A stretch of DNA of 7,447 nt, taken from Anaerolineae bacterium (GTDB lineage Bacteria > Chloroflexota > Anaerolineae > B4-G1). Below, one piece after another: positions 1-5,322 of this stretch. Where the stretch lies: assembly GCA_030620125.1 (NCBI GenBank), contig JAUXFI010000102.1:1-7447 (forward strand), given 5' to 3'. How positions within the stretch are numbered: the stretch's first letter is position 1; the number at the start of each line of letters is the position of its first letter. The notes under the pieces were generated by a model. The model ran no database searches, was not told the origin of the DNA, and saw only the letters and a program-made list of their open reading frames with translations. Made by a program: the position numbers and the translations under genes.

Positions 1-111
1 CTCGCTGCACCGGAGAACCGCGACTTAGGCGTGGTCAAGCGACTGCGCAATAAAAAACCTGACCCGATCAGCCCGGAAACGCCGCAAATCTTGGAGGCCG
101 TTAAGTTATGA
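1..111 (+). CDS. Possible 3' end of an unknown gene, cut by the window start
   Basis: Frame 1 is open from the first base to a TGA at 109-111, giving 36 residues that end in ...PETPQILEAVKL. The composition (charged, Pro-rich, no low complexity) is compatible with the C-terminus of a real protein, but I recognise no family. Its stop codon abuts the TAA of the minus-strand winged-helix fragment (106-108), so two reading frames would end tail to tail within 6 bp. The open stretch is short enough to occur by chance, so this is a weak call. Confidence 0.2.
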   Translation, partial: LAAPENRDLGVVKRLRNKKPDPISPETPQILEAVKL

Positions 112-297
112 CAGATGGACGTATCCTAGATCCACTAACTGACTCAAGTCGGTGTAGGCAGTGGCGTTGCTGACATCGAACATCTCTCGATATTCCTTGT
201 TGCTCAGTTCCCACCCCTCATTCACCATCAACCGCAGTGCCTCTATCTGCCGCTCCTTCAGCCCCAGCGCGAGGGATGAGAGCCGAATCGTTAGAAA
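106..297 (-). pseudogene. Winged-helix fragment, duplicate of the C-terminal domain of the neighbouring pseudogene
   Basis: The minus-strand frame running from 297 to a TAA at 108-106 contains LKERQIEALRLMVNEG, then SNKEYREMFDVSNATAY and TDLSQLVDLGYVHLS. It lines up with the winged-helix end of the adjacent pseudogene (LNERQIRAVLWAKEKG, TNREYRELLGVSNYTAA, DLKGMVEK). About twenty of some fifty positions are identical, including ERQI, EYRE, VSN.TA and DL. A TGA at 300-298 precedes it in frame, no start codon or ribosome site is visible, and it lies in a different frame from the upstream domain. I read it as either the second of two tandem winged-helix domains, separated from its gene by frameshift, or the remnant of a second homologous gene. 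The 98% loss of any larger protein context means no function should be assigned. Confidence 0.5.
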
Positions 298-317
298 TCA
301 TTAGGCAATCGTTAGGT
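286..317. repeat. Three imperfect 10-11 bp tandem repeats
   Basis: The units on the + strand are AATCGTTAGA (286-295), AATCATTAGGC (296-306) and AATCGTTAGGT (307-317). The array lies exactly at the junction of the two winged-helix fragments. It supplies in-frame stops on the minus strand, including the TAA at 314-312 that ends the main pseudogene. Slippage here could explain the frame change between the two fragments. Confidence 0.5.
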
Positions 318-1159
318 TTGTACTGCCAGCCGGTAGTATCGCCCCCGTCCCATCCCCTCTGCCACCAGTATCTGTTTTTCCACCATGCCTTTTAAATCCA
401 TTGCAGCCGTATAGTTGGATACACCAAGCAACTCGCGATACTCCCGGTTCGTGATGCTACCTTTTTCCTTCGCCCAGAGAACCGCCCTGATTTGCCGTTC
501 GTTCAGCCCCAGGGAACGAAGGTGCTCTTTGGTCAGAATGTCCTTTCGGAACGTGAGCCACAAGGCTCCCTGACTCTCCTCAAAATCTGGCTCGGGCAAG
601 CCTGCTGTCGCGCACTCATCGAGCATCTTTTGGATACCTCTGCCCCATTGCTCGATCCAGGCTCGATCCAGCCGACGTAGAAGAACATTTCGGAGATTTT
701 GCGGTTGCGGGGTACCGAACGATGCGGACCTTTGAGGTCTTCCAGGCGCAGCGGGGACGGCAACCCACCGGGGTTGAGAAACACGAGGTGGTCGTCATAT
801 CACCGCACTTGTGTATGCCCGGTATCCAGATGATCCCGATGGCAGACGGCATTGGTGATCGCTTCCCGCAGGGCTTCCAGCGGGTATTCCCATACGACCT
901 CCCGGGCAGGCTCACCACGAAACTCGAAGCGGGTCTCAAGGTGCTCACGAAAGTAGCCCATCGCGCCGTCTACCTGCTCAAAGAGAGTGCCATAGATTTC
1001 GCGGTCATCCACGATAAGAGCCGGCGAGCGAAAGCGTCCGATCTTGACCAGCGCCGACGGGTAAAAGCGCTGTGGCTCTTTGCCAAACAGCAACACGGCT
1101 GCACGTGTCAGTTGCCCATCCCGCAGCGATGCCGCCTCGCGGCAACTCTCGTCCTCCAC
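312..1159 (-). pseudogene. Truncated, frameshifted AlbA_2/divergent-AAA family ATP-binding protein (RecG-related regulator type)
   Basis: Read on the minus strand, three blocks reconstruct the C-terminal two thirds of the family often annotated 'ATP-dependent DNA helicase RecG-related' or 'AlbA_2 / HATPase_c_4 putative DNA binding protein'. Block 1 (1159-803) has RDGQLTRAAVLLFGKEPQRF, then FEQVDGAMGYFREHLETRFE and YPLEALREAITNAVCHRDH. Block 2 (799-672) has NPGGLPSPLRLEDLKGPHRS, PRNRKISEMFFYVGWIE. Block 3 (649-312) has MLDECATAGLPEPDFEE and a winged-helix domain with ERQIRAV, REYRELLGVSNYT and GRGRYYRL. An in-frame TGA at 802-800 interrupts ...HTQVR-stop-YDDHLVF. An exact 11-bp duplication at 650-671 then shifts the frame; removing one copy restores GWIEQWGRGIQKMLDE. 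The N-terminal AlbA_2 domain (roughly 120 residues or more in intact members) is absent: beyond 1159 the sequence is repeat-like. The gene is therefore clearly defunct as it stands. Intact members are regulators or toxin/antitoxin-adjacent proteins of uncertain role. Confidence 0.85.
650..671. repeat. Exact 11-bp tandem duplication that breaks the pseudogene frame
   Basis: GCTCGATCCAG occurs at 650-660 and again at 661-671 with no gap (CTGGATCGAGC twice on the coding minus strand). One copy encodes part of the conserved WIEQWG region. The second copy adds 11 bases and causes a frameshift. Deleting either copy returns a family-typical sequence with no other change. Confidence 0.95.
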
Positions 1160-1218
1160 CCCGGCCCCTGCCCTGAGCCCGTCGCTTGTACTGAGGGCGT
1201 GTCTTGAAAGTCGGCGCT

Positions 1219-1316
1219 AACCTTGCGAAGGTTCCAAAGTGCCCTGAAATTGGTCCAGTTCCTGCCAAACGCAGGCTCTTTTGGCCCAAAATCTGTCTCG
1301 AAACCTTCGCAAGGTT
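1219..1316. repeat. 98-bp element bounded by opposed CCTTGCGAAGG palindromes, copy 1
   Basis: The left end AACCTTGCGAAGGTT (1219-1233) is the exact reverse complement of the right end AACCTTCGCAAGGTT (1302-1316). Each end is itself a 6-bp stem with a 3-nt loop. The interior is 68 bp and contains a CCTGC-CAAAC-GCAGG hairpin (1261-1275). A second element with the same ends and exactly the same 68-bp interior length lies at 7296-7393. There is no obvious target-site duplication and no ORF inside. Confidence 0.8.
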
Positions 1317-1341
1317 GTCCTCTTATGACTTTGGCTCTCTG

Positions 1342-1473
1342 GGATTTCGCGTGGTAGGTGATTTTAACTTGCTCAGAGGGGACGTGTCGTCCTCGTATCT
1401 GGGATTGGGTTACGCCCTGCACCCGTAGGTGGGACGCGGACGGCACGTCCGCTTGGAGCGCCACGCGAAATCC
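1342..1473. repeat. 132-bp unit with perfect 13-bp inverted repeats
   Basis: GGATTTCGCGTGG (1342-1354) is repeated as its exact reverse complement CCACGCGAAATCC (1461-1473), with 106 bp between. Inside, near the right end, is a small GC-rich hairpin. No protein frame inside resembles anything known and I see no flanking direct repeat. It could be a small non-autonomous element or the footprint of a deleted one. Confidence 0.6.
1436..1452. repeat. Short GC-rich hairpin
   Basis: GCGGAC-GGCAC-GTCCGC forms a 6-bp stem with a 5-nt loop. It lies about 60 bp past the stop of the TPR gene on the minus strand. No T-run follows on either strand, so it is at best a weak or factor-dependent terminator. 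Confidence 0.45.
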
Positions 1474-1512
1474 GAAAGACCCAGCATTTCTGCTCTCCCT
1501 CTCCCTGTCTTC

Positions 1513-2526
1513 CTATTCCCCCGTCTGCCCCTCCGCCCATGCTTCGTGGAGCACCCCCATGCGCAGATACGCCTGCGCGTACTCCGCGTCCACTTCCAAC
1601 ACCCGCCAGTAGGCCGCCTTTGCCCGATCCAGGTCGCCCCGGCGATGATAGAGTTCTGCCAGGTAAAACAAGAGGTCTGTGTCCTCCGGCCACTGCGCCA
1701 GCAGCGTCTGCAGCACCCGCTCTGTCATCAGGCCGGGCACGCCCTCGGCGAACTGCCACACCTGGTAGGAGACCACGTTGAACAGCGTGTCCTGTTCCCA
1801 GATACCTTCCTCGACGAGCGCGACCATCGCCTGCCCCTGGTACTCTGCCAGGCGGAAGTCCAGCGGGATGGCCACGCTCTGCAGGTCAAAGTACCGCAGT
1901 TGCTCTTCGTACGCAGCGGCGTGTTCCTCATCCTCCAGGTGGCGGTGGGTCTGGGCCAGGCGGTGGAGCGCGTACAGGTTGCCGGGGTCTGTCGCCAGCG
2001 TCTTGCGCCACAGGACAATGGCCACGTCGCCGCTGTCCTCCTGCACCTGCGCCTCGGCCAGTTTCAGGTAATTGGCTGCCAACGGCACACCCCGCGAGCC
2101 GATGCCGCCGGTCTCATAAGCCTCGATCGCCGCGTCGGTCTGCCCCAGGACGTCGTAAACGTCTCCCAGCTCCAGGTGCAGGAGCGGGTTGGCCGCCCGC
2201 GCGGCCAACGCCTGTTGGAGAGTCTTCAACGCGGCCTCGGGCTGCCCCTGGGAGAGATAGACCCGGGCCAGCAGGCGTCGCGCCTGCACACTGCCCGGGT
2301 CCCAATGGAGCGCCTCCTGCAAATGGGCCGTCCCGGCTTCGAGTCTCCCGGCGTCCACCACCTGCTCCGGTGCCAGCCGGTCGGGGAAGACCGGCACCAG
2401 CGCCGCCTCCAGCGCCCGCCCGCCCGCCTCCAGGTGGTACAGGGCCAACGCATACGGGCACAGCCAGAGTCCCATCGCCAGGGTCAGGGCCAGGCCTAAG
2501 CCTGCCCACCACAGACGCCTTATCAT
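1513..2526 (-). CDS. Membrane-anchored TPR protein, second gene of a polysaccharide operon
   Basis: This 337-residue protein starts with a basic stretch and one hydrophobic segment (about residues 4-30, IRRLWWAGLGL then ALTLAMGLWL), most likely a signal-anchor with the rest outside the cytoplasm. The remainder is helical tetratricopeptide repeats. The clearest lie at about 65-140 (AGTAHLQEALHWDPG, ARRLLARVYLSQGQPEAA, LLHLELGDVYDVLGQTDAA), about 150-205 and about 285-330 (DLLFYLAELYHRRGDLDRAK, YLRMGVLHEAW). TPRs mediate protein-protein contacts and no catalytic motif is seen. The start at 2526 is chosen because its ATG overlaps the TGA of the upstream Wzz-type gene (ATGA), with GGAGG just before it. 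A longer frame to 2580 would run into that gene's low-complexity tail. Translational coupling with the Wzz gene suggests an assembly or scaffold role in surface polysaccharide export, which is inference. Confidence 0.85.
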   Translation of the reverse strand: MIRRLWWAGLGLALTLAMGLWLCPYALALYHLEAGGRALEAALVPVFPDRLAPEQVVDAGRLEAGTAHLQEALHWDPGSVQARRLLARVYLSQGQPEAALKTLQQALAARAANPLLHLELGDVYDVLGQTDAAIEAYETGGIGSRGVPLAANYLKLAEAQVQEDSGDVAIVLWRKTLATDPGNLYALHRLAQTHRHLEDEEHAAAYEEQLRYFDLQSVAIPLDFRLAEYQGQAMVALVEEGIWEQDTLFNVVSYQVWQFAEGVPGLMTERVLQTLLAQWPEDTDLLFYLAELYHRRGDLDRAKAAYWRVLEVDAEYAQAYLRMGVLHEAWAEGQTGE

Positions 2527-3779
2527 GCCTCCGTCTCGCTGTTCTCTTGTCTCCCTGTCTCCTCGCTTCCCTGCCACCACTCGATGGCGAAGGCTCCAAA
2601 GACGCCCAGCATCAGGCCCAGCGCCCCCGCCACGGCGGTGTTGAGCATCTTGCGCGGAGAGACCGGCCTCTCCGGGGCGGCGGCGTGACTGCCCACCTGC
2701 AATACCCCGTTCTCCTCCTGCGACGTGATGCGCGCCTCCTCCAGCTTCCGCGCCAGTGTCAGGTAGGTCTCACTGGCCAGATCGCGGGTGCGCGTCAACC
2801 GGCACTCCTCCGTCCGGATCTCTTGGACTTGCTGCTGCAGGCTTAGTGTCTCCGGCTCCAGCTCCGCCAGCCGTCCATCAATCTCAGACGACTTGGCCTC
2901 CAGCGTGGCCACCATGTCGTCCAGAAAGGCGATCTGTTCGTTCAGGTTCTTGTCCGAAAGAGATGCGGCGCTACTGACCTGCAACTGGATGGGCACGGAA
3001 GCCTGGGCCTCGAAGGCTTTGATCTGTAGAAAGAGCGCAGTAAGACCGTCGGCCAGGGAAGTGGGTTGGTCGTCTGGCTGCCGCGCCAGTTGATGGCGCA
3101 GCCCCTGAATGTCCTGCATGATGTAGGCGATGGCACGCTGGTCGGCCAGGTAGTCGGACTGCGTCGTGCGCAGAGAGTTCAGTTGGGCGCCGACGATGCT
3201 GGACTGGTTGCGGGCCTGGAACTCGATCAACGCCTCGTCGGCCTCGTTCAGGACCACCTCGGCCTGGGCCACCTGATCCTCGAAAAACGTTACGTCATCT
3301 TCCCTCTCGCTGTAGATTTCGTTGCCCCGCTGCACCAGAATGTCGGCCCACGTGTTGGCGATGCTGGCGGTGTCCTCTGGAGAGCAGGAATGTACCCTGA
3401 GCACCACCAGGCTCGGATCGCCCTCCGAGCTCGCCTCGACCATCCCCGAAAGTGTCCCCAGGGTCCACTCTTCGATGCACGCCTCGGAGGAGGGCGTATA
3501 AGCGTCCATTACGTTTTGTAATATCTCGTCTGAGGTCGCCAGGGTGGGGAAGGCTTTGTACGCCGGCGTCCATTGCTCCACCGTCTTGAAGCGGGGGTCG
3601 AACTGCATCTGGTAGCGGGGTTGCGTGATCATCACCACAGCCGAGGCCTCGTAGGTGGGGGACAGCAACAGGCTGACAACGAAAGCCACCGCTGCCGCCA
3701 CCAGCGCCAGCCCCACGATCCACCACCAGTGGCGGATCAGTACTTTGACGTATTCACGCAGATCAATCTCTTCTTCCAT
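2523..3779 (-). CDS. Wzz-type chain-length determinant / polysaccharide co-polymerase
   Basis: This is a 418-residue inner-membrane protein with the layout of the Wzz/polysaccharide co-polymerase family. A short acidic cytoplasmic start (MEEEIDLREYVKVLIRHWWW) is followed by TM1 at about 19-40 and a long extracytoplasmic region rich in predicted coiled coil (about 165-350, e.g. DDMVATLEAKSSEIDGRLAE). Next comes a Pro-rich stretch APERPVSPRK, then TM2 at about 378-402 and a short polar tail. There are no Walker motifs or Tyr-rich tail, so no fused BY-kinase. Such proteins set the length of O-antigen, capsule or exopolysaccharide chains made by Wzy. The ATG at 3779 is preferred over upstream ATGs because the Wzz N-terminal signature starts there and AGAAAGGAAACG lies 5' of it. 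The tail (EETGRQENSETEA) is encoded by purine-rich near-repeats. No polymerase or flippase gene is visible in the window. Confidence 0.88.
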   Translation of the reverse strand: MEEEIDLREYVKVLIRHWWWIVGLALVAAAVAFVVSLLLSPTYEASAVVMITQPRYQMQFDPRFKTVEQWTPAYKAFPTLATSDEILQNVMDAYTPSSEACIEEWTLGTLSGMVEASSEGDPSLVVLRVHSCSPEDTASIANTWADILVQRGNEIYSEREDDVTFFEDQVAQAEVVLNEADEALIEFQARNQSSIVGAQLNSLRTTQSDYLADQRAIAYIMQDIQGLRHQLARQPDDQPTSLADGLTALFLQIKAFEAQASVPIQLQVSSAASLSDKNLNEQIAFLDDMVATLEAKSSEIDGRLAELEPETLSLQQQVQEIRTEECRLTRTRDLASETYLTLARKLEEARITSQEENGVLQVGSHAAAPERPVSPRKMLNTAVAGALGLMLGVFGAFAIEWWQGSEETGRQENSETEA

Positions 3780-3873
3780 TACGTTTCCTTTCTTCTCGTC
3801 CGAGAGTGTAAGGTAGGCAAAATGGCCGGGGAGAAGAAGGCTTGCTTCGCTCCCTATCCCAAACGTGCAACAC

Positions 3874-3912
3874 AAAACGTGAAACGCAGGATGGTATCAC
3901 GTTTCACGTTTT
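3874..3912 (-). repeat. Perfect 13-bp-stem hairpin in the leader of the Wzz operon
   Basis: AAAACGTGAAACG (3874-3886) pairs exactly with CGTTTCACGTTTT (3900-3912) across a 13-nt loop. A related half-site AAACGTGCAAC lies at 3861-3871, so the motif ACGTGAAAC is locally repeated. On the minus strand the 3' arm ends in CGTTTT followed by GTGTT. The hairpin could terminate read-through from the isomerase gene or act as an attenuator between the promoter (3975-4003) and the start at 3779. The stem is AT-biased, so either role is uncertain. Confidence 0.65.
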
Positions 3913-3974
3913 ATGTCTATTTTCTGCTTCACGTCCCACCCTTTTCTATTGTTGAACCAGGTAGTGCAGGCCAA

Positions 3975-4003
3975 ATTATAAGGGCACTATCCCACCCTGT
4001 CAA
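3975..4003 (-). promoter_or_regulatory. Perfect-consensus sigma70-type promoter for the Wzz-TPR operon
   Basis: On the minus strand TTGACA (4003-3998), a 17-bp spacer (3997-3981) and TATAAT (3980-3975) match the housekeeping consensus at all twelve positions. The -35 lies within the last codons of the isomerase gene and the spacer contains its TAG stop (3989-3987). Transcription would begin near 3968, giving a leader of about 190 nt that contains the hairpin at 3874-3912. Confidence 0.85.
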
Positions 4004-5078
4004 GCGAACTTGCATCTCCCGCCTCCGCCAGCCGCTGCTTGAGGAAGGCGATGGTCTCCACCGGCGTCGGGTCCGCCTCGTTGAGCAAGCCCAGGTAGTA
4101 ACTCACATAGTCGCCCAAGTGGATCAGGGAGAGCATCTGCGCCAGGCGGCTTGCACCCCGCGCCTGCAGCGTCTCGGCGGCCACGCTTTCGCGCAGGAGC
4201 AGTTCCCGCGTCACCTCCCAGCGCACCTGCACGCGCGGATGGTCCAGGTTTGAGCGCAGCATCAGCACGAGGGCCTGCTCCCGCACGGCCTGGGGGATGC
4301 CAAAGCCCACGACGGCGTTGTGGTGGAGTTCAGGCAGCACTTGGAAAAAAGCCCAGTGCTTGCTGTTCTCGTTGAACTGCGTCTTCCAGCGGTTGGCGAC
4401 GGCAGCCACGAACCCCGCCCCGTAGACGACCGGCAGCCGGCCCACGATCTGGCCCGCCAGGGACTTGGCCGCATTGCGCGCCGCCGGCACCTCAGGCCCT
4501 ATCTCCGCCTGCCACTCATCCATCACCTGGATAGCCTCCTCCAGATCGGCGGAGTAATCGCGTAGCACCCCTAGCCGCCAGCAGATGCCCAGAGGTAGAA
4601 TGAATGAATAGCCCAGAGCGGCCCGTGGCTGCGCTTGATATTCAAAACGAACCAATGGTATTCCCTTCTCCTGCGCCAGCGCGGCCAGTTTCCCCCCTGT
4701 CGTGACCACCACCTGCCTGGTCCCCCGTTCCAGAGCCTGTCCAAAGGACGACAACGTCTCCTCCGTGTTGCCCGAATAACTACAGCCGATGACCAGCGTT
4801 TCTGGGCCGCGGACGAAGGCGGGGAGCGTGTAACCGCGCACGACGGTGATGGGGATGGGACATTCTTCAGCCACCAGCCCTTGCAGCAGTGCCCCGCCGA
4901 TGGCCGAGCCACCCATCCCTAGAATAACGACGCGCCGAACCGCGCTGTAGGAGGGCGGCAACTCTAGCCCGCGAACCAGCCTCCAAGCCGCCTGGCACTG
5001 CTGTGGCAGTTCGCTGATCCGTTCGAGCATACCATTGGGGTCGAGTTCGCTAAAACGTGTTGGTTCGTCCAGGTTCAT
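3987..5078 (-). CDS. Bifunctional phosphoglucose/phosphomannose isomerase (SIS family)
   Basis: This cytoplasmic enzyme of 363 residues interconverts glucose-6-phosphate and fructose-6-phosphate, and mannose-6-phosphate and fructose-6-phosphate. Two SIS domains are visible. The first carries the glycine motif VILGMGGSAIGG (51-62) and the phosphate-binding loop SYSGNTEET (100-108). The second carries FNENSKH with the likely catalytic Glu237, then PELHHNAVVG with the likely catalytic His253, and ends in DPTPVETIAFLK with the likely catalytic Lys347; these roles are assigned by analogy with the Pyrobaculum PGI/PMI family. The usual ELNHNE is ELHHNA here, a mild departure. The ATG at 5078 is chosen because GGAGG lies nine bases upstream and the family N-terminus fits; an upstream ATG at 5111 has no such site. 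Its own promoter lies at 5135-5163. Downstream on the same strand is the Wzz-type operon, so supply of mannose-6-phosphate for sugar nucleotides is a plausible shared job (inference). Confidence 0.93.
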   Translation of the reverse strand: MNLDEPTRFSELDPNGMLERISELPQQCQAAWRLVRGLELPPSYSAVRRVVILGMGGSAIGGALLQGLVAEECPIPITVVRGYTLPAFVRGPETLVIGCSYSGNTEETLSSFGQALERGTRQVVVTTGGKLAALAQEKGIPLVRFEYQAQPRAALGYSFILPLGICWRLGVLRDYSADLEEAIQVMDEWQAEIGPEVPAARNAAKSLAGQIVGRLPVVYGAGFVAAVANRWKTQFNENSKHWAFFQVLPELHHNAVVGFGIPQAVREQALVLMLRSNLDHPRVQVRWEVTRELLLRESVAAETLQARGASRLAQMLSLIHLGDYVSYYLGLLNEADPTPVETIAFLKQRLAEAGDASSLDRVG

Positions 5079-5134
5079 TATGCCGTCCTCCGTTTGATGT
5101 ATCAGCCGCACTTGAAATCAGCGAGTGTGACGCG

Positions 5135-5163
5135 ATGATACCAGCACTAGGCGCGATTGTCAA
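5135..5163 (-). promoter_or_regulatory. Promoter of the isomerase gene
   Basis: On the minus strand TTGACA (5163-5158), a 17-bp spacer and TATCAT (5140-5135) give eleven of twelve consensus matches. The expected start near 5128 leaves a leader of about 50 nt before the ATG at 5078. Confidence 0.75.
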
Positions 5164-5165
5164 CC

Positions 5166-5194
5166 TTGCGTGAACGCGCACTCGGCATTATAAT
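5166..5194 (+). promoter_or_regulatory. Promoter of the tRNA-Leu / tig / clpP unit
   Basis: TATAAT at 5189-5194 is a perfect -10. Seventeen bases upstream is TTGCGT (5166-5171), which matches the -35 only at TTG. The start would be near 5201, a few bases before the tRNA at 5207. Its -35 is only 2 bp from the -35 of the divergent isomerase promoter. Confidence 0.65.
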
Positions 5195-5206
5195 GGCGGC
5201 CAGCGT

Positions 5207-5288
5207 GGGGAAGTGTCGGAATTGGCAGACGAGCGTGACTTAGGATCACGTGGGGCAACCCGTGCGGGTTCGAGTCCCGCCTTCCCCA
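5207..5288 (+). tRNA. trnL: tRNA-Leu (anticodon UAG)
   Basis: The class II fold is complete. Acceptor GGGGAAG (5207-5213) pairs with CTTCCCC (5281-5287), and the discriminator is A5288. The D-stem is TCG/CGA with a GAATTGGCAGA loop. The anticodon stem CGTGA/TCACG encloses CTTAGGA, with anticodon TAG at 5241-5243. A long variable arm has a GGG/CCC stem, and the T-arm is GCGGG-TTCGAGT-CCCGC. The long variable arm and A73 are typical of leucine tRNAs. The 3' CCA is not encoded (the genome continues CCT), so it must be added after transcription. It reads CUA and probably other CUN codons. It lies 34 bp before tig with no terminator between, which suggests a joint transcript that is processed. Confidence 0.96.
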
Positions 5289-5307
5289 CCTCGAAATTTG
5301 ATATGAC

Positions 5308-5313
5308 AGGAGG
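5308..5313 (+). promoter_or_regulatory. Ribosome binding site that fixes the TTG start of tig
   Basis: AGGAGG lies nine bases before the TTG at 5323. The reading from this TTG begins [20 protein letters not shown], the normal trigger factor N-terminus. No in-frame ATG fits as well. Confidence 0.85.
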
Positions 5314-5322
5314 CACACTTAC

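Larger units (their letters stand above)
1160..1512. other. Gene-free, repeat-rich interval
   Basis: Short open frames on both strands here show no recognisable protein and run straight through palindromes, so I treat them as spurious. The interval holds a 98-bp palindrome-bounded element (1219-1316), a 132-bp inverted-repeat unit (1342-1473) and a purine/pyrimidine-biased stretch next to the TPR gene stop (about 1492-1530). Just outside the pseudogene end, at 1171-1197, an imperfect hairpin CCCTGAG...CTGAGGG is visible. I found no clear terminator with a T-run for the operon ending at 1513. Confidence 0.6.

Noticed and set aside
800..802. TGA as a reassigned Trp codon rather than a nonsense mutation
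   Set aside because: tig and the Wzz-type gene end in TGA at natural family ends, and the same gene also carries a frameshift and a 5' truncation, so ordinary decay is simpler.
722..1207. + strand open frame of 161 codons opposite the pseudogene
   Set aside because: It is the antisense of a recognisable, though broken, family on the minus strand; no domain is seen.
1204..1428. Small + strand frame (74 codons) over the first 98-bp element
   Set aside because: It is built from the palindromes themselves and has no ribosome site or family likeness.
1429..2499. Long + strand open frame (356 codons) opposite the TPR gene
   Set aside because: Its product is Gln/Arg/Leu/His-rich with no domain, it runs antisense to a protein with clear TPRs and a membrane anchor, and it has no ribosome site. 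It is a typical shadow frame in GC-rich DNA.
2527..2580. Longer start for the TPR protein at 2580
   Set aside because: The extra 18 residues (RGDRETREQRDGG type) come from the repeat-like tail of the Wzz-type gene in another frame; the ATGA overlap start at 2526 is followed directly by the signal-anchor.
3780..3875. Longer start for the Wzz-type protein at 3875
   Set aside because: The added 32 residues overlap the leader hairpin and precede the family N-terminus; the ATG at 3779 has a purine-rich ribosome site.
3573..4253. + strand open frame of 226 codons spanning the Wzz/isomerase gap
   Set aside because: It crosses the promoter, the hairpin and the ends of two supported minus-strand genes; its composition is not protein-like.
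5162..5170. AACCTTGCG between the divergent promoters as a half copy of the 98-bp element end
   Set aside because: Only nine bases match and the palindrome is not completed (TGAACG follows), so chance is likely.
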